DNA of 64,000 nt from Mastacembelus armatus (lineage: Eukaryota; Chordata; Actinopteri; Synbranchiformes; Mastacembelidae). Below are positions 12,371 through 28,072 of this stretch, piece after piece (positions within the stretch are counted from its first letter, which is position 1; each line of letters starts with the position of its first letter). The stretch covers positions 12,513,328 through 12,577,327 of the forward strand of contig NC_046650.1 in the NCBI RefSeq assembly GCF_900324485.2, written 5' to 3'. Under the pieces are notes generated by a model that was given only the letters and a program-made list of their open reading frames with translations, did no database searches and was not told where the DNA came from. Position numbers and translations under genes: made by a program.

Positions 12371-13168
12371 CTTTAATTTAACTTGTACAAAACCATGTTT
12401 GTCCAGCAAATGAACTCATACACATACAGATTTAACATTATTAATTATCCAATTGCTTACAGGTGTCTTATTCAAAACACTCATGTCATACAGACAACAC
12501 AATTTCATTTCTGTGCTTTAAATTCATTCAAAGACAACTATAGTAAGTCCTTTGCCTGCTCGGACTATAAAAGCAGAATTAATTGTGTATGAAGACACAG
12601 GCCCCAGGCCTTAAGGCTAAGGTAAATCTGAGTTAAATACACATAACAACTTAGAATATTAACACTGGCTAAGTGCTTCTCCAGGCTTAAAACCTGTTTT
12701 AATTTAGTCCCAAAACTCCAAACGTCATCACCTTCTCATTCATACAACTTTCTTTATGTTTCTTTCGGACAGTTCACATGCACATAAGTCAAACTTCAGT
12801 GTAAACACAAGTATTACTACTGTCTTTATTCCCATATCTTGCTCCCTTCTTTCTGTCTTTCTGTCCCTTCACAAACCATCAAAAACACCTTTTCATCTCC
12901 ATCTCAGAAAATCAGCCCAGGATTCCTAATTAACCTATGAGTCTCATATTAACAATGTTTAAAACTGGTACATAACCTCCAAGCTCCAAACCTCGTCCAA
13001 CAACATGTTTAAAGTTATTTGCAAATCTCTTTCTCCAAATGTAATCCATTTTACCCTTCCACATGATCCCCAAGCTAGTCACCTAACAGTCTGTTAAAAT
13101 GTACTAATGTAAAATGACTGAACCTCGCATTTCCTGAAAGGTTTTAGTCCAACAATTCAAAATCTTCT
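12371..13168 (-). other. bcl6b: Probable bcl6b 3' UTR
   Basis: This is AT-rich sequence following the bcl6b stop on the minus strand. A minus-strand ATTAAA at 12377-12372 could be the polyadenylation signal, giving a 3' UTR of about 0.8 kb. Confidence 0.45.
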
Positions 13169-16008
<2,840 letters not shown>

Positions 16009-16740
16009 TTGTGTCTGTACAAAACACATTATAAGTCAAATGTAAAATAATGTGCATCATCTGAATTACTCCCAGTGCAGTGAAAATGTCAGTGTTTAAA
16101 AATTGAACAGATTTTTAGGCTTTCTTAACATTATGATGCATAAATAATGACCTACCTGTGTGTAGTTTATAGAATAAATAGTTTGGAGTGTCCCAGACAC
16201 ATCTGTTAGGTGAGACCAGCTCCCTACTCGTACCTACATCAGGAACAAAAAGAAACTTCCACTTAACCCACTTTATCTTTAGTGTTAATACTTAAGTTTG
16301 ACGATTCATATTCTACCAGATACCAGGAATGATGCAAAATGCAGCTCAATAAGACGGCTAATGAAGTATAAAACACAACCATTGTGAAATCCTACAGTCA
16401 CTTTAAAGTACTAACAGCATTAAACCAACAGGCACTGACATCCTCACAAAATCTGCCCTATAGGTGATAGTTAACTAGTTCAAGAAATCATCAAAACCAT
16501 CGTCAACAAATCAATCCAAGTATGCAGTTATCTGACAGCCTATAAGAATATAAAGAGAAAACCATTTTCCGACTCACCCCGACCAGCAGGGACGAGAACT
16601 AACGTGTGCCACACGGATGTCAAACCCTTTGGCTCAGCGTTCAGTCTCCAATCAAAGACGTGGAGCAGGGGATCACCCACCGCCTCCACCGGCTCTGAGT
16701 AACACAGTGAGAGGAGGCTGAAGGGAGGGAACTCTTTATA
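16009..16740 (-). promoter_or_regulatory. bcl6b: bcl6b 5' UTR exon and promoter region
   Basis: On the minus strand a GTCGGG followed by GTGAGT places a non-coding exon end at 16578. The exon body extends up to about 16.7 kb. The 5' UTR then splices to the acceptor before 16014. Other donor-like sites near 16158 and 16235 could be alternative leaders. The transcription start was not determined. Confidence 0.45.
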
Positions 16741-17511
16741 ATGTCGTGCAGGAAACCCCCATACTACCAGAGATGCTCGTTTCCTCTTTCCTCAATGGCC
16801 CACGCATACAGTGGAAGCAGCGCAGGAAAAGCCCTGGCCCAGGCCCCCTGGCTACTAGTATTTTTAGTGGGCTATTAGTTTTTCTAAACCCCCATAGCTC
16901 TGAGCAAAGTAATGGCAGGAAAGCACAGTGTGTTTATGTGCCACGTTGAAAATATATATATAAAGACCCTTGGGGAGATGTGGTACGTGCCTGGCTATCC
17001 AGAGGTAAGGCGCTGCACATCAGCCTTCCCCACCAACGCTTTCCGACACTTCACCTCTGTCCAGGACAGAGGAAGCTGCCTGAGAGGAAGCTGGAAGATC
17101 AGTTTGTTTCTGGATAAACAAGCTAAGCACTCACTGACATTGTGCTTTATCAAGGGAGTTTTATTTTTTATTATTCCCAGTTTCACTCAAAATGTGGTGC
17201 GTTATTTCTCATGTATTGTCAGGATGTTGTTTAGATAGAAGAGGCTATGGACTTCAAAAAGAAGCTGTGTCATTGCTGAGTTGACTAGTTCAGGTAAACA
17301 GGGATTGATGCTTCACAACAGTGTCCGGAAGACCCTGGCTCGCTGCCTGAAAGCAGAAGCATTGTGTTATTAGGATGCAAGAAACTGGTCATGCTAGATG
17401 GAAGACAACCTCTTCTGATGCTGAAAAACAACTTTTACCCCGCCCTGGTGGAGCGAAATGAAGCTGACAGATGTGCAGGAACTGCCCTACACAGCCACAC
17501 ACCCACACACA

Positions 17512-17548
<37 letters not shown>

Positions 17549-19500
17549 ACACACACAGACACACACATACACACACTTTTGAATGCATCCTGCAAAGCTG
17601 CTCTGAGACATGGATGAAAACGCCTGTGCAGGACATCCGCCAATAATAAAGCAGGCAAGAGACAAGGGAGGAGAAATGGAGATGGAGGGGGCAAATGGAG
17701 CAAGGGGATAAAGGCTCAGAGGTCACAAATATCTAAAAAACAAGCGGAAAGTTACCTCATCCTGAGTGTAGCCCTGGGTTCACAGAGAACCAGGCACAGG
17801 ACAGTTAATTGAGGTACGACAAAAGTGAACTATGAACTGCATTTCCCCTCACATCGAAGTATTTCACAGAAAGGAACCTTGGAGAACAAGGGGAGAGATC
17901 TTCAAGGTTAACTAGAGGGAGATATGTGCTGCTTGGCCAAAATGCTGGGATGATTGCATGATGATCCAAGTCGTCAATTGATTAGTTAAGAAAAAAATAT
18001 TTGGATTTTCATTAAAGATTGAATACTGCATTTTATACTGTATAAAAAAATATGGAATTTCTTGTCTGACTTTGAGCTGCAACCTGAATACTGTATGTAG
18101 TAGCACTTATAATAACTTATGATTTTCTTTATAGATATTTTAGGTGTTTACATATAGTAAACTAGGAGACAATGCACAAATGGGTTGCAAATGAAAAATG
18201 CATTATCTAGATATAACTGCTGGCTATTGTTTAATTTTGTGCTTCTCAAATAGCAAAATGTATTTTTAAAACAGTAGATAACAACAACAACTTTTCTGAA
18301 AAGCAAATGAGTCAACTGTGAAATAAAAATCGGACACATGACCATGTTTGGATATAAATCCACTGAAAATGTGAATCGGAAGTAAAGTGTTTGCAGGGGG
18401 TGTAGAGTGTGTGCGTGCCCTGGTGCTTTTATTTGTTTGGATGGAGGTTGGATCAATTGTGTGCTTTGTTAAAAGAACAAAAAAAAAAAAAAGGAAAAGC
18501 CACAAAGGAAAACAACGATTGAGAAAACAGAGAGGGAGATGTAGGTCTCGGCTACTTCCAGGCATTGTGAGATAAACGGATGAGGGGGGGCGGCTGAGGA
18601 AAAGTGAGAACATTACTAACCAGGTTCACCAATGGGCGGAAGCCATTGAGTCTATCCCATTGGCAAGGCTGGGCAACGCTCATAGTGACTTCCTTCATCT
18701 TACCCCATCTGTCAGCGCACATCAGCGACCCACTGGCCCTGTTTGTGATAAAATGCAGAGCTGGTACTTTTTCCCATCAAACTCAAGACTGATGAATGAA
18801 GCATAATTTCTGTGGCATTTCATATACAAGTAACATTTTCTACTTAACTGCTGTCACTGGGTATTAAACCGAGCAGGCAGGGATTCCCCGTGTTTTGTGG
18901 TTTCCTGGTTGCCTGGACAGAATTAAATTGTTTATCTGATAACGTGTGGATTGAAGCCATGCTTTGGCTTTAGATCCTCCAGTTGGTGCCAAAGTGTTGA
19001 GGCCTCTTACAACAATAATGGAGCTACTTAAACTGCCTCTTCCTGTGGCTACAGAGCCCTGTGGACATATAAGGACAAACAGTGCAGAGCTGCTGGAAGG
19101 AGGAGCAGGAGGAGGAAGCGGGGATATCCCAGGCAGCAGCCCCGGTTGTTTGTCCATTTATTGGCGGGGATACATTGGGGAATGAAAAAAAAAATAGTAA
19201 AGTTATAAAACACTTCCTTTGGAGATGATGTAAAAGCAGCAAACCTTTGACATGATGATGGATTGAGTGGGAGGAAGAAGAGGACAGAAGGTGGGAAGAG
19301 ACAGTTGACACAAATCTTATGAAGCACAAAATAATGAAGCAACTACTTAACCTCCATATTTACTGCTGCTGACAAGCGGTTTATTTGTTTGTAAAAGTCA
19401 GTCCAACCATTGTAAAAAAAATGTCCTTTTTAGGTCCCTTCTCCACACACGGGCACGCACACGCACCTACGAATGCACGCATGCACGCACGCACGCACGC
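16741..19500. other. Intergenic between divergent bcl6b and trip6, no gene seen
   Basis: No exon can be supported. It contains a CA microsatellite at 17491-17577 and, just before trip6 exon 1, a GCAC/GCAT simple repeat at 19474-19502. It probably holds the promoters of both flanking genes. Confidence 0.5.
17491..17577. repeat. (AC)n compound microsatellite
   Basis: AC units with a few interruptions over about 85 bases. They explain the overlapping low-complexity open frames on both strands. Confidence 0.9.
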
Positions 19501-19502
19501 AC
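19474..19502. repeat. (GCAC)n simple repeat beside the trip6 promoter
   Basis: Alternating purine-pyrimidine units (GCAC, GCAT) immediately upstream of the predicted trip6 first exon. Such sequence can adopt Z-DNA. Confidence 0.8.
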
Positions 19503-19580
19503 AGAGCAGTACGTCACACGTCGGGAATGCAGTGAGGAGCCGGAGCTGCCGCTGCTAAAGGCCTCGGGGTCCGTGACACG
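19503..19580 (+). promoter_or_regulatory. trip6: trip6 non-coding exon 1 (probable)
   Basis: This is GC-rich sequence with CpGs ending in GTGACACG followed by a GTAGGT donor at about 19581. It would be the leader exon splicing to the acceptor at 22100 before the ATG. No competing coding start was found upstream. Confidence 0.5.
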
Positions 19581-22100
19581 GTAGGTTACCGAGCTAAAGC
19601 TCAAAGAAAGTTATCTCAGGGACATCTTTCACAGACATCTGGACATTTAAACGCAGGCTAGGGCGTGTTTGTGTGGCTCGGTTCAGGCTAGGTCTCCGTT
19701 ATTTCATTGTTTTCTCTTCGCTTGTGTTGAAGTTAGCCTGGAGGTAGAGCACGGGGTTTTCTCGAGTTGAAAACAGGCTGGCAAACAAGTAAACAAGGCT
19801 GTTATTAAAGTTAATTATTGCAAATTATTCCTTATCATGGTTTACTGGAGCACTTCAGTGGTATGTTTTACACACAAAGGACGAACAACTCGGCACTTAG
19901 TCTGTTTATTCATACGAGGCACAAATGTTGCTGCTAATTTTACCTTTAAAATGTCACTAATTTGCTTTTAATGTGTCTGTGAATTCACCAATTTGATTCG
20001 TAGATGAGACCGAAGGAAACAAGAGAGTCACTTTAAAGGCAATTTGCTTTACAAGGTAGGAAATCCTAAACTACATTAGGCTGATACTGTCTAAAATTAT
20101 TTCCTAACTATATTACTAATGTAACTAGGATAAAAGCTAATATTATAATATTACAATCTAATATTATTAGCTGCTATTTTGTGAAAATTTTATAGCATAA
20201 ATCGTCACATTAAGCTACCCTGTGTTAAACCTGAGCTAACCAGAACCCTTCCCTTCAAAATAAAAGCATAATAGCCTAAGTGGTGCGGAATAACAATTTG
20301 TAATGCTAAATACGGTTAAATAAAATACTGAGTTTGCATTTTCTACCAGGTAGAAGATTATATAGAAATTGCTTGAATAATTTATAAATAAGTTTTTATT
20401 ATTATTATTGTTATTATTTTTAGAAACGTTTTATTTTGAGTTTTAAAAACACCGGATATCCTTTATGTTTGTTCTTGCTTGACTCCTCTCCCTGTCAACT
20501 TTGACATTTCATGAGCTGCGGGGCCTCCTTTGCATTCAGCATTACAGCCCAGCGAATACGGACAAGTACATGAGGCTTGTGTTTTAAATAACATAAAGTC
20601 ACACAATTGGCTTTCAACTACAGAGCCGTAAAATCGCTGAGATTAATTTGATGGCCCAGCCATCCACTGATTTGAGTGTGTGCTCATCCTGGTTCAGACA
20701 GGGTCATTAATCAGGGTGACAGCAGCAGTAGAGGTGGTGGTCGCTCTTTCCTTCATGTGGTCAGGGTGTAACATCAGTTAAGTCCATGCTGACCCTGCAT
20801 AGTTTCATGGTATCTACAACAACCCCATGAATAGAAAAAATAAAAGAATAAACAAAGCAAAGGGCTTAAATTCAGTGTCTAGCTATTGTATTCTTCACAG
20901 CCACATTATCCTCTCATCCATCATTATAATCCTCTTACCATCATGGACTTATGACAGACACACGACCCACATACAGTCAGTCTGAGGGGACTATTAATTT
21001 CTCCATTCAGACAATACTGATTCACCACAGCTTGTCTTTGTGCTTGCAGTTCAACTGGGTGTGTGTCTGGGTTTTTAAAAGGGTCAAAATAGTATGAATA
21101 AGCTTGATTCATTAGTGTCTGGTGTCTTACCCATGACTCAGTTAATAGTTATAGTAAGTCATTCATGTTCTTGTACTGACAGATGCTCTCTGAGAGCAAA
21201 GTGAAAAACTTAGTGGAACCCAAATAGTATACAGTTTAAGAAGATATGCATTTGGTAATGTCTGCCGTTTGTTTACAGTTGTGAAACAATGTTTGTGAGG
21301 TATTCTGATGTTTTTTAGTTGAAATGTTTTCCCTAAAAATAAGACCCTAAGGCCCTCAGGTGCAGCTCAGCTGTGTGTTCCAGTGTTCATTATTCCACAG
21401 AGAACTCATAATATATTGTTATGAGCCAGGTGTTCACATGGATATAGACATACAGGGATACAACCTATCATTGCACAACATTTCCTGTCTTGTTTTGGTC
21501 TCCGCTCTAAGTGGAAATCAATAATACTGGTGTGTAAACACCCAAAGACAATAACCATTGTGGAGGATAACAGGCAAAGGATAGCCATAGATTTGCACCT
21601 GCTTGTGTGCCTGTATGTAAGTGTGTGTACGTGTGTGCTGGAGATTTTTTTTCGTGTTTGTGTCTCAAAGCACACAAAAACAGAGTCACACGTGTTTGGG
21701 GCAATGTGCGAGACTGCTGGAAATCCCCAATCCTTTCTGAGCGGCTGCTGTCTTCCTGCTCCTCAAGTAGAAGCCTATTGTTCAATCTGTGTGTTTCTGT
21801 TGCCATAGGAAACAAAGTCTGAAGCATCCCTTAGTTTCCAATGGTTACATAAATACACTCAACACCAGCAGCTGCATTCATGCAAATTATGGCTGAAAGC
21901 AGAAAACATCATTATCACTGTTATCATGTGAAGGAACTGTTATCATGTGAAGCAAAGGCTCAGCTTTGTGTGCCATTGATTTCCATTTCAGAATCCGTTT
22001 TGCTATTACAACATTCAGGGCATGCAGCAGTTGTATCACAAAGTACATTTTATTGTTTGAAGAACATGGCATAAACATTGTCCTTACTTTTTCTTTTCAG
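19581..22100 (+). other. trip6: trip6 intron 1
   Basis: A 2.5-kb AT-rich intron ending in a TTTTCTTTTCAG acceptor. I see no nested gene in it. Confidence 0.55.
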
Positions 22101-22109
22101 GAGCGTGCC

Positions 22110-25100
22110 ATGTCCGGTCCCACCTGGCTGCCACCAAGGTCTCTGGATAGCCCAGAGCGCACTGTCTCCCAGATGTCCCACTCTGCCGGGTCAGCAATCT
22201 ACCGCGTCCCCAACAAGAAGGGTCCATCTGACTTTCGGTCAAAATATGGCCCCTATGACCAGAATGGAGGAGGAGGAGGAATGGCCAACAGGTACTTGAC
22301 TGCGGGACCCACAGGTAAGACCATGACTCTAGTCTCATACTAGTCAGGAACTAGGGCAGTTTCTACGAAAAGTATGGTCTAGGACATGTAAATCCTACTA
22401 ACAATTTGTTTCAGACAGTTGTATTTAATATGGTGTGCATATTATAGAAAGATTTTTTTAGACTTTAACCTCATACACAATATACATCACATCACCAAAT
22501 GCACAAATAGAGACCAGAGTACCCACATCTCTGAAGTATAACACACAGAGCTTTTGGAAGAAATAAACTTTTAAATGTAACACTAGGTACATTTATTCTT
22601 CTTCTGTGTGCACTATAAAATCTTGGCACGTCGAGTAACATCCTCATGGCATCAGTATGTGTAACTGTAGCTCTACCTCCTGATGTTTTTATAACTCCTG
22701 GTGTACCAAAGAGGAGCCATATACAGAGCCATAGACTGTGCTCTGAAAATTCATTATTATGATTTCTGTCTGGGAACTGTAAAGTTATTATATTTTTTAA
22801 ATATTTTAAGTGCAACAATAATAACAAGTGTAACATCTGCCACTTGCTAATAATATGTTGGATCATGTGATGCTGTTAAAGGATACTGTCTTTCCCAGTC
22901 TGAGTCCAGCCTTATCATGTCGCCTTTTTAAAAATAAGTAGCTGTTAAATTCTGTGTTGGTTCCTGAGGAGTCTTGTTCAAATGACTGTTCTCCAAACAA
23001 CAGGTGGACTCACTCATCATTCATCCAGCGACCAGTATTACTCCCCTCCTCACGGTCCTAAAGAAGAGCACAGCTGGAGCCCCCACATGGACAGTTATGA
23101 GCTGATGGTGGGTGCAGTTCATGTAGCTTTCCTGACAATAAACAGATTGAGCTTTTTGGACGAATCTATGAAGGAATGGGTGAAGTACTGAGCAAATTAT
23201 GACAACATTAAATAATTAACTTGGTGTTTTGATTAAACACAATGTTCTTATGTTCTAAGATTTTTTTTGTATTATGCCTTTCTGGTATTAGCATCGTGGT
23301 CCTGAAAAGCCAGCGAGCTATCACTCCAAAATTGATGCTGATATTGACTCCCTCACCAGTATGCTTGCTGATCTCGACAGCCACCCACAGGACTCCAGCA
23401 CACAAGTATGACGATACACAACATAAATATTTTCTTTTATATAAATTAAATTATACATATACAAAGTTCATAATTCTGCTAATTATTTGTTTCCCCACAG
23501 CTGTACGACAATGTGCCTTACAACAAATACCTCTCAGGAGATCAGTACAGGCCTGCACACCAGAGCACAGCCCCTCCTCAGGGTCGCCCCTCTGCGGGCT
23601 ACTCCCCTCCCACTCAGAGCCAATACCATCAAGCCCCGCCCTACCCCAGTGAGCACCAGACACCTCAGTACGCCACCTCACACCAGCACGACTACTACTC
23701 CTCCTCTTCATCTCCTAAACCCTACCCTCAGCCCGTCCCAGCCTCCTACACAACGGCCTCGACTCCTACTGGGCCCCGGTTCAGCGTCCAGGTCAAAACA
23801 GCACAGCCTGTCACCTACTCACAGACAGGGAGGCAGGCAGAACAGGCCTACACCCCACCCCCTCCTCGCCAGCACGTCTCACGTCCCCCACCTCAGACAA
23901 GTCAGCAGGGTTGGTACCCCTCACACCCCAGTTCACAAGCTCAGGAGGTGCACTCTGAGGCGGCATACAAGGGGAGTGGCTCAGGGTCTGCAGGAAGGGT
24001 CAGCCAGGTTTCAGTGTCTAAGAGAGGCATGGAAAATAATCCAATAGGGTCAGCACAGAGTCCTGCTTATCAGTCCAGCAAGGTAGGGGCACAGTTTCAC
24101 TTGTCTAGTCTCTTTAAAATATTTGAAAATGAAATGTTAACAGGGGCCTATCAGTTAAGAGTTTCTTGTCCTAACCTTTTAGTTTTCTAGCAACATATCA
24201 TGCATGTCTTTCTTTCAGCAGGGGGTAGTAACAACAAGGCCTGAGGAGGAGCTGGATCGACTCACCAAGAAGTTGGTGTATGATATGAACCACCCTCCTG
24301 CAGAGGACTATTTTGGTATAAAGCTGGTGTTTATGTCTGAAACATAGCTAGCATTGTAAAAATAAAACACCCTCACCTATTGTCACTTCATGATGACGTG
24401 TCAATCTTCCTCTTGCAGGTCGCTGTGCCCGCTGCGGTGACAACGTGGTCGGTGACGGTAGTGGCTGTATCGCCATGGAGCAGGTATTTCACGTGGAGTG
24501 TTTCACATGTATCACCTGCCATGCCCGACTCCGAGGGAAGCCCTTCTACGCCCTGGACAAGAAGAGTTACTGTGAGAGTTGTTACATCGTAAGTAGAAAG
24601 TATTAACCTTTTTGAAGTTTTATATGTCTTTAGCAGCCTTGCTCTGATCCATCTGTTTCTAATTTTGTCATTAGAGTACCCTAGAGCGCTGTTCAAAGTG
24701 TACCAAGCCCATCCTGGACCGTATCCTGCGGGCCATGGGTAAGGCCTACCATCCTCGCTGTTTCACATGTGTGGTCTGTCACTGCTGCTTGGACGGCGTG
24801 CCCTTCACTGTGGATGCCACGTCTCAGATACACTGCATAGAGGACTTTCACAGGTACAAACATAGTGACACACCACATGCTCAGAAGCTCTTTATTTGAA
24901 CTAAATCCTGATGCCTGTCAACTCTAACAGGAAGTATGCGCCTCGCTGCTCGGTGTGTAGTGAACCCATCATGCCTGAGCCAGGCCAGGAGGAGACCGTC
25001 AGGATAGTAGCTCTGGACCGTAGCTTCCATGTCAACTGTTACGTCTGTGAGGTGAGTTAACTTCCAGAAACATCAGGACCTGCCAATTTCAAACCTCTGT

Positions 25101-25369
25101 TTTGTTAGATACTTTGAAGTTTGTTAAACCGTTGAATATATGAATTTGAATATACACGTTATCAGTTTCAGTTGAGTAATAAAGGACAAGGATTAAACGA
25201 GTCCATGTGAAGTGACTGAAGTGTTGTTGTTCATCAGGAATGTGGTCTCCTGCTGTCGTCTGAAGGGGAGGGTCGAGGCTGTTACCCACTGGATGGTCAC
25301 ATCTTGTGCAAGAGCTGCAGCGCTCGGCGTATCCAGGACCTCTCAGCCAAAATCTCCACCGACTGCTAA
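22110..25369 (+). CDS. trip6: trip6, zyxin-family LIM adaptor
   Basis: TRIP6 is a focal-adhesion and nuclear adaptor with three C-terminal LIM domains. Coding exons are 22110-22314, 23004-23107, 23292-23405, 23501-24082, 24219-24315, 24419-24588, 24675-24853, 24931-25051 and 25238-25369, all in phase, giving 567 residues (human 476). The protein starts MSGPTWLPP, identical to human TRIP6. Residue region 103-141 has [16 protein letters not shown], the conserved leucine-rich export-like stretch. The middle is rich in Pro, Ser, Tyr and Gln and contains [14 protein letters not shown]. Before the LIMs is [20 protein letters not shown]1 begins near residue 368 ([12 protein letters not shown]), LIM2 near 429 and LIM3 near 489 ([18 protein letters not shown]). 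The end is AKISTDC, a TDC terminus like the PDZ-binding end of the human protein. The proline-rich exon is longer than in mammals. Confidence 0.95.
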
Positions 25370-27130
25370 CAGCCCTCCTACACGTCCTCTCCATTTCATC
25401 CATGCACACTCAGACTAATACACATGATTGACAGCACTGACAGGATATACGCCAGCTTTGTTCTGTTAAATGCTTTTTCTTCTTTCTCTAGTCGCTTTGA
25501 TCATGAAGTGAAAACACATAGCTGTAGTTCCCCCTGTTGGTCTGCAGCTGCAATTTCATTTACATGGGAGCATTTTTTTTCTTTCTCTTACTGATTCAAA
25601 GAAAAAGGTTGTGATGGAACAATCACTTCACTAGTTTCTTTCATTCAGATGATCCTGATACATTTTCTTTGTTTTTTGGTTTTTGTTTGTTTCTTTTTTT
25701 TTGGTGCCCAGCTATGACACTTTTCATGTTTAGTTCAGTAATATTATGACAGTGGCCTGACCTGCAGGCAGCTTGGGCTCTACGTAACATTTAATCACAC
25801 CGATACTGATCAGCAACACACTATCATCACTTGGACTGTCACTGTTACAGACAGTGAAAGTCACATGGATATTACAGTGTTACACCTGAAAATGAGGGTT
25901 TTTGAAGAGGAGCAACATAAATGCTGATGAATTATGATGATGAGGATAAATAATGGGGCTGTACACTTTAAGCACATTAAGCATCAAAGTGCAGAACAGC
26001 CTCAGAACAAATATTAAAAGCACATAAAGCAACAACAATAGTGACTGTACATAAGAGGCTGATTTCATTCGACAAGCTGTTTGGACAGCGTGTAGCCTTT
26101 AGTGCAGTGACGTAGCCTCATAGAATGAGAAATGTAGACAAAAGGAATGTGTAGTAACTTTACAATCCATGTTTTTCTTGTTTAGCTTTTACTGAACGCT
26201 AATATCTAAGACTCAAATGTTACAATATGTTATTTAGTTGACACAGCAAGGGTCATAATTGCAATTGTTGCAATTTTCTAACTATCCAGAATAAGATTTT
26301 TGAATGTCTACAGCACACAATCTTGCTTTGGTTTTGATTTTATATTTGTCATTTGTTAATACTTGACTGTTACTGAAGATGATGGTGCAATGAAGTCAAA
26401 CACTTTCTTCAGTTTAAAGGACAACAGGGTGTTTGTCTCTTGGGCTTGAAAACATCCTCCTGTGTGAAGCTTGAGCCTCATGTGAAGAGTTTGTACATGG
26501 GGAAAATACAACACTATAATTAAACTCAGCTTAAAAGTAGATTGGCCAATAAATCTACTTGACAAATACTTTTACAGGTTTTTCTTTGCATTAAAAATGA
26601 ATGATGAATTTCATGCAGTGGTGTTTTCCCCTTAAAATCGAGTTATCTAGGTTTATAACTCTTCTCATGTGGCGTTTATTTTTGCTCATCCTTGCACTTG
26701 TGTGGGCCAAGTTGTCATATTCTTTGAGACTTTGGAGCTACAATATTAGTTATGGTTTAACCTCTGTCTTTCCGTTCCTGATCATGCGTACGTGTAACCT
26801 TAAAGGGCTAGAAATTTGAAAGCCTTACCTCAAGGATGTTACTCAATATCGTGGAAACTGGGTTTGTCTGTAAATTCTGCTTAAGTTGTGACAGCACATC
26901 GCAGTAAAATCTCATAATGTATATACTAGAATTAATGAGCTTTTGTATCATCAGGGTAATCATTTATTTCTGTGCAGATGTGTCACTTTAACAACCTGAG
27001 GTGCGGCAACTCCCTTTATCTTTACTGTATGTTCATTTTGAAATGCTGTGAATTGTAGATCAACCCCATGGTACTGCAGCACACGTTAAACTAAGTAGAA
27101 TGAGACCATTATGTACCCAATAAACACGTT
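25370..27130 (+). other. trip6: trip6 3' UTR
   Basis: Long AT-rich sequence without credible coding frames, ending at AATAAA 27119-27124. It implies a 3' UTR of about 1.75 kb. A CTCF-like motif on the minus strand lies at 25527-25542. Confidence 0.55.
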
Positions 27131-27281
27131 GTTGAAGTAGAAACGGCAGTTACAGAAGTTGTTTGTTTTTTTTTTTTCCTAATGCAGGTTGTAGTGAAAT
27201 ATTAGTAAAATGTCACCAGGTTCATCAGTGTTTGTCACTTTTTACAAATCTCTCATGTTCATAATGATAAAATCCACACAA

Positions 27282-27295
27282 TCACCAGGGGGTGT
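27282..27295 (+). promoter_or_regulatory. CTCF-like motif
   Basis: TCACCAGGGGGTGT resembles the CTCF core. It lies between the ends of trip6 and the somatostatin gene. Weak evidence. Confidence 0.3.
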
Positions 27296-27610
27296 ATAAA
27301 ATATGACTAACATCAATTAACCTAAATACTTTTCTTGTTTCTAAAGTCAGAAAAAATAAATTGAGACCACACATTTTAGTAAAAAGTCTCCATTAAAGCT
27401 GGAGCTATGGAGTGCAATGCTCCTTTAGGACACAAATAAAAAAATCAAGGTTTAGCCCAACAAATAAACTTTTAAATCAGATCATTTTATTTTAGACACT
27501 GTGTCCATCCCTGCCAATCTGAAAACATGAAATCCACTAAGCATGGATTAACTTGTCCTTGAAAATTAGCGTTAAAACCAAAAATAGTCTTAAACAGCTC
27601 TTATTTTGTG

Positions 27611-28072
27611 TTAACATGAGGTGAAAGTCTTCCAGAAGAAGTTGCGGCAGCCTGCTTTGCGCTCTCTATGGGAGAGCGGAAGGTTTCGCCGCATCATCTC
27701 CTCCCTGACTCCCAGCTCCTCTTCCTCCAGCTCAGGAAGGGTCTGTTCTCCTCTCGCTGCCATCAGTTCAGACATAAACTTAAGCAGGAGCAAGTCAGTG
27801 AGATCCTAAAAGAGGGCAGACACAGAAGGAGCTGAAAAAAGCACCTCCCACAAATTTAAAGCTGTTCCCCATAAAAAACAGCAGCTAAACATATTTTTAC
27901 TCCTTGTAGTTTCTTAAATCTTTGCAGTATGAAATATACAATATGAGGGACTTACCTTGTCATTTGTGAGTTCTGCTGTCAGCATGTCTCTTTGGGGAGC
28001 AGCGCTCAACTGCACCACCACCAAGGAAGAGAACAAAGCCACCAGCAGCACCTGCACCTGTGAGCACAGCAT
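27611..28072 (-). CDS. Somatostatin-family prohormone with an Arg4 mature peptide
   Basis: Somatostatins are secreted cyclic peptides that inhibit hormone release through SSTR receptors. There are two coding exons, 28072-27956 and 27805-27611, in phase, giving 103 residues. The ATG at 28072 opens a hydrophobic signal peptide (MLCSQVQVLLVALF) with likely cleavage after QLSAA. The propeptide contains LLLLKFMSELMAA, aligning with the KYFLAELLSE part of SST. The end is RERK followed by [14 protein letters not shown] and stop: a dibasic site, then 14 residues with the two cysteines and the FWKT core. It differs from somatostatin-14 only by Arg for Lys at position 4. An upstream RR could release a 24-residue form. 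A minus-strand AATAAA lies at 27491-27486. Arg4 also occurs in cortistatin, but Gly2 is somatostatin-like. Which teleost paralogue this is cannot be fixed here. Confidence 0.92.

Noticed and set aside
17364-17726. Several overlapping open frames on both strands
   Set aside because: They are produced by the CA microsatellite (repeating THTH or VCVC) and are not proteins.
26601-26819. Hydrophobic 72-codon frame
   Set aside because: It lies inside the long trip6 3' UTR, without splice or family support; hydrophobicity follows from T-rich sequence.
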